A stretch of DNA of 64,000 nt from Cladorhizidae sp. MBARI D1340-BT2. Lineage: Eukaryota; Porifera; Demospongiae; Poecilosclerida; Cladorhizidae. Every line of letters starts with the position of its first letter. Positions within the stretch are counted from its first letter, which is position 1. Shown in pieces: positions 50,901 through 61,120 of the stretch. Below the pieces are notes generated by a model. That model was not told where the DNA came from and did not search any database. It saw only the letters and a list, made by a program, of their open reading frames with translations. A program made the position numbers and the translations under genes. Where the stretch lies: the NCBI GenBank assembly GCA_028752905.1, contig JAQNBH010000069.1:248001-312000 (forward strand). Reading direction: 5' to 3'.

Positions 50901-52189
50901 AAGGCTAGAGCATCTAGTTATTATTCCTTGATGAAGGCTAGAGCATCTAGTCATTATTCCTGATGAAGGTCAGAGAATCTAGTCATTATTCCTGATGAAG
51001 GCTAGAGCACCTAGTCATTATTTATGATGAAGAGACTGGAGCATATAGTCAATATTCCTGATGAAGGCTAGATCATCTAGTCATTATTCCTGATGAAGGC
51101 TGGAGCATCTAGTCATTAACGCTGGAGCATCTAGTCATTATTCCTGATGAAGACTAGAGCATCTAGTCATTATTCCTGATGAAGGCTAGAGAATCTAGTA
51201 ATTATTCCTGATGAAGGCTATAGTCATTATTCCTGATGAAGGCTAGAGCATCTTGTCATTATTCCTGGAGCATCTACTCATTATTCCTGATGAAGGCTAG
51301 AGCATCTAGTCATTATTCCTGCTAGAGCATCTAGTCATTATTCCTGATGAAGGCTAGAGCATCTAGTCATTATTCCTGATGAAGGGAGGAGCATCTAGTC
51401 AATATTCCTGATGAACTAGAGCATCTAGTCATTATTCCTGATGAAGGCTAGGCTACTGCATCTAGTCATTATTCCTGATGACTAGAGCATCTAGTCATTA
51501 TTCCTGATAGTCATTATTCTTGATGAAGGCTGGAGCATCTAGTCATTATTCCTGATGAAGGCTAGAGCATCTAGTCATTATTCCTGATGAAGGCTAGAGC
51601 ATCTAGTCATTATTCCTGATGAAGGCTAGAGCATCTAGTCATTATCCTGATGAAGGCCACAGCATCTAGTCATTATTCCTGATGAAGGCTAGAGCACCTA
51701 GTCATTATTCCTGATGAAGGCTAGAACACCTAGTCATTATTCCTTATGAACGCTAGAGTACCTAGTCATTATTCATTGATGAAGGCTAGAGCATCTAGTC
51801 ATTATTCCTGATGAAGGTCAGAGCATCTAGTCATTTTTCCTGATGAAGGCTAGAGCATCTAGTCATTATTCCTGATGAAGGCTAGAGCATCTAGTCATTA
51901 TTCCTGATGAAGACTAGAGCATCTAGTCATTATTCCTGATGAAGGCTAGAGCATCTAGTCATTATTCCTGATGAAGTCTAGAGCATCTAGTCATTATTCC
52001 TGATGAAGCTATAGCACCTAGTCATTATTCCTGATGAAGGCTGGAGCATCTAGTCAATATTCCTGATGATGGCTAGAGCATCTAGTCATTAGTCCTGATG
52101 AAGGCTAGAGCATCTAGTCATTATTCCTGATTACTAGAGCATCTAGTCATTATTCCTGAAAGTTATGATTCCTGATAAAGGATGGAGCA

Positions 52190-55100
52190 TCTAGTCATTA
52201 TTCTGATGAAGGCTAGAGCATTTAGTCATTATTCCTGATGAAGGCTAGAGCATCTAGTCATTATTCCTTGATGAAGGCTAGAGCATCTAGTTATTATTCC
52301 TTGATGAAGGCTAGAGCATCTAGTCATTATTCCTGATGAAGGTCAGAGCATCCAGTCATTATTCTGATGAAGACTAGAGAATTTAGTCATTATTCCTGAT
52401 GAAGGCTAGAGCATCTAGTCATTATTCCTGATGAAGGCTAGAGCATCTAGTCATTATTCCTGATGAAGGCTAGAGCATCTAGTCATTATTCCTGATGAAG
52501 GCTAGAGCATCTAGTCATTATTCCAGATGAAGGCTAGAGCATCTAGTCATTATTCCTGATGAAGGCTAGAGCATCTAGTCATTATTCCTGATGAAGGCTA
52601 GAGCATCTAGTCATTATTCCTGATGAAGGCTAGAGCATCTAGTCATTATTCCTGATGAAGGCTGGAGTATCTAGTCATTATTGCTTGATGAAGGCTAGAG
52701 CATCTAGTTATTATTCCTTGATGAAGGCTAGAGCATCTAGTCATTATTCCTGATGAAGGTCAGAGCATCCAGTCATTATTCTGATGAAGGCTAGAGAATT
52801 TAGTCATTATTCCTGATGAAGGCTAGAGCATCTAGTCATTATTCCTGATGAAGGCTAGAGCATCTAGTCATTATTTCTGATGAAGGCTAGAGCATCTAGT
52901 CATTATTCCTGATGAAGGCTAAAGCATCTAGTCATTATTCCTGATGAAGGCTAGAGCATCTAGTCATTATTCCTGATGAAGGTCAGAGAATCTAGTCATT
53001 ATTCCTGATGAAGGCTAGAGCACCTAGTCATTATTTATGATGAAGAGACTGGAGCATATAGTCAATATTCCTGATGAAGGCTAGATCATCTAGTCATTAT
53101 TCCTGATGAAGGCTGGAGCATCTAGTCATTAAATCTGGAGCATCTAGTCATTATTCCTGATGAAGACTAGAGCATCTAGTCATTATTCCTGATGAAGGCT
53201 AGAGAATCTAGTAATTATTCCTGATGAAGGCTATAGTCATTATTCCTGATGAAGGCTAGAGCATCTTATCATTATTCCTGGAGCATCTAGTCATTATACC
53301 TGATGAAGGCTAGAGCATCAAGTCATTATTCCTGCTAGAGCATCTAGTCTCATTATTCCTGATGAAGGCTAGAGCATCTAGTCATTATTCCTGATGAAGG
53401 CTAGAGCATCTAGTCATTATTCCTGATGAAGGCTAGAGCATCTAGTCATTATTCCTGATGAAGGCTAGAGCATCTAGTCATTATTCCTGATGAAGGCTAG
53501 AGCATCTAGTCATTATCCTGATGAAGGCCACAGCATCTAGTCATTATGCCTGATGAAGGCTAGAGCACCTAGTCATTATTCCTGATGAAGGCTAGAACAC
53601 CTAGTCATTATTCCTGATGAAGGCTAGAGCATCTAGTCATTATTCCTGATGAAGGCTAGAGCATCTAGTCATTATTCCTGATGAAGGCTGAAGGCTAGAG
53701 CATCTAGTCATTATTCCTGATGAAGGCTAGAACATCTAGTCATTATTCCTGATGACTAGAGCATCTAGTCATTATTCCTGATAGTCATTATTCCTAATGA
53801 AGGCTGGAGCATCTATTCATTATTCCTGATGAAAGTCAGAGCATCTAGTCATTATTCAATGAAGAAGGCTAGAGCATCTAGTCATTATTCCTGATGAAGG
53901 TTAGAGCATCTAGTCATTATTCCTGATGAAGGCTAGAGCATCTAGTCATTATTCCTGATGAAGGCTAGAGCATCTAGTCATTATTCCTGATGAAGACTAG
54001 AGCATCTAGTCATTATTCCTGATGAAGGCTAGAGCACCTAGTCATTATTCCTGATGAAGGCTGGAGCATTTAGTCAATATTCCTGATGATGGCTAGAGCA
54101 TCTAGTCATTAGGCCTGATGAAGGCTAGAGCATCTAGTCATTATTCCTGATTACTAGATCATCTAGTCATTATTCCTGAAAGTTATGATTCCTGATAAAG
54201 GCTGGAGCATCTAGTCATTATTCTGATGAAGGCTAGAGCATTTAGTCATTATTCCTGATGAAGGCTAGAGCATCTAGTCATTATTCCTTGATGAAGGCTA
54301 GAGCATCTAGTTATTATTCCTTGATGAAGGCTAGAGCATCTAGTCATTATTCCTGATGAAGGTCAGAGCATCCAGTCATTATTCTGATGAAGACTAGAGA
54401 ATTTAGTCATTATTCCTGATAAAGGCTAGAGCATCTAGTCATTATTCCTGATGAAGGCTAGAGCATCTAGTCATTATTCCTGATGAAGGCTAGAGCATCT
54501 AGTCATTATTCCTGATGAAGGCTAGAGCATCTAGTCATTATTCCAGATGAAGGCTAGAGCATCTAGTCATTATTCCTGATGAAGGCTAGAGCATCTAGTC
54601 ATTATTCCTGATGAAGGCTAGAGCATCTAGTCATTATTCCTGATGAAGGCTAGAGCATCTAGTCATTATTCCTGATGAAGGCTGGAGTATCTAGTCATTA
54701 TTCCTTGATGAAGGCTAGAGCATCTAGTTATTATTCCTTGATGAAGGCTAGAGCATCTAGTCATTATTCCTGATGAAGGTCAGAGCATCCAGTCATTATT
54801 CTGATGAAGGCTAGAGAATTTAGTCATTATTCCTGATGAAGGCTAGAGCATCTAGTCATTATTCCTGATGAAGGCTAGAGCATCTAGTCATTATTTCTGA
54901 TGAAGGCTAGAGCATCTAGTCATTATTCCTGATGAAGGCTAAAGCATCTAGTCATTATTCCTGATGAAGGCTAGAGCATCTAGTCATTATTCCTGATGAA
55001 GGTCAGAGAATCTAGTCATTATTCCTGATGAAGGCTAGAGCACCTAGTCATTATTTATGATGAAGAGACTGGAGCATATAGTCAATATTCCTGATGAAGG

Positions 55101-56229
55101 CTAGATCATCTAGTCATTATTCCTGATGAAGGCTGGAGCATCTAGTCATTAAATCTGGAGCATCTAGTCATTATTCCTGATGAAGACTAGAGCATCTAGT
55201 CATTATTCCTGATGAAGGCTAGAGAATCTAGTAATTATTCCTGATGAAGGCTATAGTCATTATTCCTGATGAAGGCTAGAGCATCTTGTCATTATTCCTG
55301 GAGCATCTAGTCATTATCCCTGATGAAGGCTAGAGCATCAAGTCATTATTCCTGCTAGAGCATCTAGTCTCATTATTCCTGATGAAGGCTAGAGCATCTA
55401 GTCATTATTCCTGATGAAGGCTAGAGCATCTAGTCATTATTCCTGATGAAGGCTAGAGCATCTAGTCATTATTCCTGATGAAGGCTAGAGCATCTAGTCA
55501 TTATTCCTGATGAAGGCTAGAGCATCTAGTCATTATCCTGATGAAGGCCACAGCATCTAGTCATTATGCCTGATGAAGGCTAGAGCACCTAGTCATTATT
55601 CCTGATGAAGGCTAGAACACCTAGTCATTATTCCTGATGAAGGCTAGAGCATCTAGTCATTATTCCTGATGAAGGCTAGAGCATCTAGTCATTATTCCTG
55701 ATGAAGGCTGAAGGCTAGAGCATCTAGTCATTATTCCTGATGAAGGCTAGAACATCTAGTCATTATTCCTGATGACTAGAGCATCTAGTCATTATTCCTG
55801 ATAGTCATTATTCCTAATGAAGGCTGGAGCATCTATTCATTATTCCTGATGAAAGTCAGAGCATCTAGTCATTATTCAATGAAGAAGGCTAGAGCATCTA
55901 GTCATTATTCCTGATGAAGGTTAGAGCATCTAGTCATTATTCCTGATGAAGGCTAGAGCATCTAGTCATTATTCCTGATGAAGGCTAGAGCATCTAGTCA
56001 TTATTCCTGATGAAGACTAGAGCATCTAGTCATTATTCCTGATGAAGGCTAGAGCACCTAGTCATTATTCCTGATGAAGGCTGGAGCATTTAGTCAATAT
56101 TCCTGATGATGGCTAGAGCATCTAGTCATTAGGCCTGATGAAGGCTAGAGCATCTAGTCATTATTCCTGATTACTAGATCATCTAGTCATTATTCCTGAA
56201 AGTTATGATTCCTGATAAAGGCTGGAGCA
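52190..56229 (-). repeat. 2,020-bp tandem duplication (two units)
   Basis: Unit 1 is about 52,190-54,209 and unit 2 about 54,210-56,229. TGAAAGTTATG occurs at 52,158, 54,178 and 56,198, TTATTTCTGATG at 52,871 and 54,891, TTAAATCTGG at 53,130 and 55,150, and GATTACTAGATC at about 54,151 and 56,171. Differences are few, for example ATTGCTTG near 52,681 against ATTCCTTG near 54,701, and TTATACC near 53,295 against TTATCCC near 55,315. Confidence 0.85.
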
Positions 56230-56884
56230 TCTAGTCATTATTCTGATGAAGGCTAGAGCATTTAGTCATTATTCCTGATGAAGGCTAGAGCATCTAGTCA
56301 TTATTCCTTGATGAAGGCTAGAGCATCTAGTTACTATTCCTTGATGAAGGCTAGAGCATCTAGTCATTATTCCTGATGAAGGCTAGAGCATCTAGTCATT
56401 ATTCCTGATGAATGCTAGAGCATCTAGTCATTATTCCTTGATGAAGGCTAGAGCATCTAGTTATTATTCCTTGATGAAGGCTAGAGCATCTAGTCATTAT
56501 TCCTGATGAAGGTCAGAGAATCTAGTCATTATTCCTGATGAAGGCTAGAGCACCTAGTCATTATTTATGATGAAGAGACTGGAGCATATAGTCAATATTC
56601 CTGATGAAGGCTAGATCATCTAGTCATTATTCCTGATGAAGGCTGGAGCATCTAGTCATTAACGCTGGAGCATCTAGTCATTATTCCTGATGAAGACTAG
56701 AGCATCTAGTCATTATTCCTGATGAAGGCTAGAGAATCTAGTAATTATTCCTGATGAAGGCTATAGTCATTATTCCTGATGAAGGCTAGAGCATCTTGTC
56801 ATTATTCCTGGAGCATCTACTCATTATTCCTGATGAAGGCTAGAGCATCTAGTCATTATTCCTGCTAGAGCATCTAGTCATTAT

Positions 56885-59800
56885 TCCTGATGAAGGCTAG
56901 GCTACTGCATCTAGTCATTATTCCTGATGACTAGAGCATCTAGTCATTATTCCTGATAGTCATTATTCTTGATGAAGGCTAGAGCATCTATTCATTATTC
57001 CTGATGAAGGCTAGAGCATCTAGTCATTATTCCTGATGAAGGCTAGAGCATCTAGTCATTATCCTGATGAAGGCCACAGCATCTAGTCATTATTCCTGAT
57101 GAAGGCTAGAGCACCTAGTCATTATTCCTGATGAAGGCTAGAACACCTAGTCATTATTCCTTATGAACGCTAGAGTACCTAGTCATTATTCATTGATGAA
57201 GGCTAGAGCATCTAGTCATTATTCCTGATGAAGGTCAGAGCATCTAGTCATTTTTCCTGATGAAGGCTAGAGCATCTAGTCATTATTCCTGATGAAGGCT
57301 AGAGCATCTAGTCATTATTCCTGATGAAGACTAGAGCATCTAGTCATTATTCCTGATGAAGGCTAGAGCATCTAGTCATTATTCCTGATGAAGTCTAGAG
57401 CATCTAGTCATTATTCCTGATGAAGCTATAGCACCTAGTCATTATTCCTGATGAAGGCTGGAGCATCTAGTCAATATTCCTGATGATGGCTAGAGCATCT
57501 AGTCATTAGTCCTGATGAAGGCTAGAGCATCTAGTCATTATTCCTGATTACTAGAGCATCTAGTCATTATTCCTGAAAGTTATGATTCCTGATAAAGGCT
57601 GGAGCATCTAGTCATTATTCTGATGAAGGCTAGAGCATTTAGTCATTACTCCTGATGAAGGCTAGAGCATCTAGTCATTATTCCTTGATGAAGGCTAGAG
57701 CATCTAGTTATTATTCCTTGATGAAGGCTAGAGCATCTAGTCATTATTCCTGATGAATGTCAGAGCATCCAGTCATTATTCTGATGAAGACTAGAGAATA
57801 TAGTCATTATTCCTGATGAAGGCTAGAGCATCTAGTCATTATTCCTGATGAAGGCTAGAGCATCTAGTCATTATTCCTGATGAAGGCTAGAGCATCTAGT
57901 CATTATTCCTGATGAAGGCTAGAGCATCTAGTCATTATTCCTGATGAAGGCTAGAGCATCTAGTCATTATTCCTGATGAAGGCTAGAGCATCTAGTCATT
58001 ATTCCTGATGAAGGCTAGAGCATCTAGTCATTATTCCTGATGAAGGTTGGAGTATCTAGTCAATATTCCTGATGAAGACTAGAGCATCTAGTCACTATTC
58101 CTAATGAAGGCTAGGCTAGACCATCTAGTCATTATTCCTGATGACTAGAGCATCAGTTATTCTAGTCATTATCCTGATGACTAGAGCATCTAGTCATTAT
58201 TCCTGATCGTCATTATTCATGATGAAGGCTGGAGCATCTAGTCATTATTCCTTGATGAAGGCTAGAGCATCTAGTCCTTATTCCTGATGATGGCTAGAGC
58301 ATCTAGTCATTAGTCTCCTGATGAAGGCTAGATTGTCTAGTCATTATTCCTGATGACTAGAGCATCTAGTCATTATTCCTGATAATTATTATTCCTGATG
58401 AAAGATGGAGCTTCTAGTCATTATTCCTGATGAAGTCTAGTGTATTTAGACATTATTCCTGATGAAGGCTAGAGCATCTAGTCATTATTCCTTGATGAAG
58501 GCTAGAGCATCTAGTTATTATTCCTTGATGAAGGCTAGAGCATCTAGTCATTATTCCTGATGAAGGTCAGAGAATCTAGTCATTATTCCTGATGAAGGCT
58601 AGAGCACCTAGTCATTATTTATGATGAAGAGACTGGAGCATATAGTCAATATTCCTGATGAAGGCTAGATCATCTAGTCATTATTCCTGATGAAGGCTGG
58701 AGCATCTAGTCATTAACGCTGGAGCATCTAGTCATTATTCCTGATGAAGACTAGAGCATCTAGTCATTATTCCTGATGAAGGCTAGAGAATCTAGTAATT
58801 ATTCCTGATGAAGGCTATAGTCATTATTCCTGATGAAGGCTAGAGCATCTTGTCATTATTCCAGGAGCATCTAGTCATTATTCCTGATGAAGGCTAAAGC
58901 ATCTAGTCCTTATTCCTGCTAGAGCATCTAGTCATTATTCCTGATGAAGGCTAGAGCATCTAGTCATTATTCTTGATGAAGGGAGGAGCATCTAGTCAAT
59001 ATTCCTGATGAACTAGAGCATCTAGTCATTATTCCTGATGAAGGCTAGGCTACTGCATCTAGTCATTATTCCTGATGACTAGAGCATCTAGTCATTATTC
59101 CTGATAGTCATTATTCTTGATGAAGGCTGGAGCATCTAGTTATTATTCCTGATGAAGGCTAGAGCATCTAGTCATTATTCCTGATGAAGGCTAGAGCATC
59201 TAATCATTATTCCTGATGAAGGCTAGAGCATCTAGTCATTATCCTGATGAAGGCCACAGCATCTAGTCATTATTCCTGATGAAGGCTTGAGCACCTAGTC
59301 ATTATTCCTGATGAAGGCTAGAACACCTAGTCATTATTCCTGATGAAGGCTAGAGTACCTAGTCATTATTCATTGATGAAGGCTAGAGCATCTAGTCATT
59401 ATTCCTGATGAAGGCTAGGCTACTGCATCTAGTCATTATTCCTGATGACTAGAGCATCTAGTCATTATTCCTGATAGTCATTATTCTTGATGAAGGATGG
59501 AGCATCTAGTCATTATTCCTGATGAAGGCTAGAGCATCTATTCATTATTCCTGATGAAGGCTAGAGCATCTAGTCATTATTCCTGATGAAGGCTAGAGCA
59601 TCTAGTCATTATCCTGATGAAGGCCACAGCATCTAGTCATTATTCCTGATGAAGGCTAGAGCACCTAGTCATTATTCCTGATGAAGGCTAGAACACCTAG
59701 TCATTATTCCTTATGAACGCTAGAGTACCTAGTCATTATTCATTGATGAAGGCTAGAGCATCTAGTCATTATTCCTGATGAAGGTCAGAGCATCTAGTCA

Positions 59801-61120
59801 TTTTTCCTGATGAAGGCTAGAGCATCTAGTCATTATTCCTGATGAAGGCTAGAGCATCTAGTCATTATTCCTGATGAAGACTAGAGCATCTAGTCATTAT
59901 TCCTGATGAAGGCTAGAGCATCTAGTCATTATTCCTGATGAAGTCTAGAGCATCTAGTCATTATTCCTGATGAAGCTATAGCACCTAGTCATTATTCCTG
60001 ATGAAGGCTGGAGCATCTAGTCAATATTCCTGATGATGGCTAGAGCATCTAGTCATTATTCCTGATTACTAGAGCATCTAGTCATTATTCCTGAAAGTTA
60101 TGATTCCTGATAAAGGCTGGAGCATCTAGTCATTATTCTGATGAAGGCTAGAGCATTTAGTCATTACTCCTGATGAAGGCTAGAGCATCTAGTCATTATT
60201 CCTTGATGAAGGCTAGAGCATCTAGTTATTATTCCTTGATGAAGGCTAGAGCATCTAGTCATTATTCCTGATGAATGTCAGAGCATCCAGTCATTATTCT
60301 GATGAAGACTAGAGAATTTAGTCATTATTCCTGATGAAGGCTGGAGCATCTAGTCATTATTCCTGATGAAGGCTAGAGCATCTAGTCATTATTCCTGATG
60401 AAGGCTAGAGCATCTAGTCATTATTCCTGATGAAGGCTAGAGCATCTAGTCATTATTCCTGATGAAGGCTAGAGCATCTAGTCATTATTCCTGATGAAGG
60501 CTAGAGCATCTAGTCATTATTCCTGATGAAGGCTAGAGCATCTAGTCATTATTCCTGATGAAGGCTGGAGTATCTAGTCAATATTCCTGATGAAGGCTAG
60601 AGCATCTAGTCACTATTCCTAATGAAGGCTAGGCTAGACCATCTAGTCATTATTCCTGATGACTAGAGCATCAGTTATTCTAGTCATTATCCTGATGACT
60701 AGAGCATCTAGTCATTATTCCTGATCGTCATTATTCATGATGAAGGCTGGAGCATCTAGTCATTATTCCTTGATGAAGGCTAGAGCATCTAGTCCTTATT
60801 CCTGATGATGGCTAGAGCATCTAGTCATTAGTCTCCTGATGAAGGCTAGATTGTCTAGTCATTATTCCTGATGACTAGAGCATCTAGTCATTATTCCTGA
60901 TAATTATTATTCCTGATGAAAGCTGGAGCTTCTAGTCATTATTCCTGATGAAGTCTAGTATATTTAGACATTATTCCTGATGAAGGCTAGAGCATCTAGT
61001 CATTATTCCTTGATGAAGGCTAGAGCATCTAGTTATTATTCCTTGATGAAGGCTAGAGCATCTAGTCATTATTCCTGATGAAGGTCAGAGAATCTAGTCA
61101 TTATTCCTTGATGAAGGCTA
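56885..61120 (-). repeat. About 2.5-kb tandem duplication
   Basis: GCTACTGCATC at 56,901 pairs with 59,419 and TGAAAGTTATG at 57,575 with 60,093 (both 2,518 bp), whereas GAAGCTATAGC at 57,422 pairs with 59,972 (2,550 bp). The 32-bp steps are whole monomers lost or gained, for example the TTAGTCC monomer present near 57,508 and missing near 60,050. Confidence 0.75.
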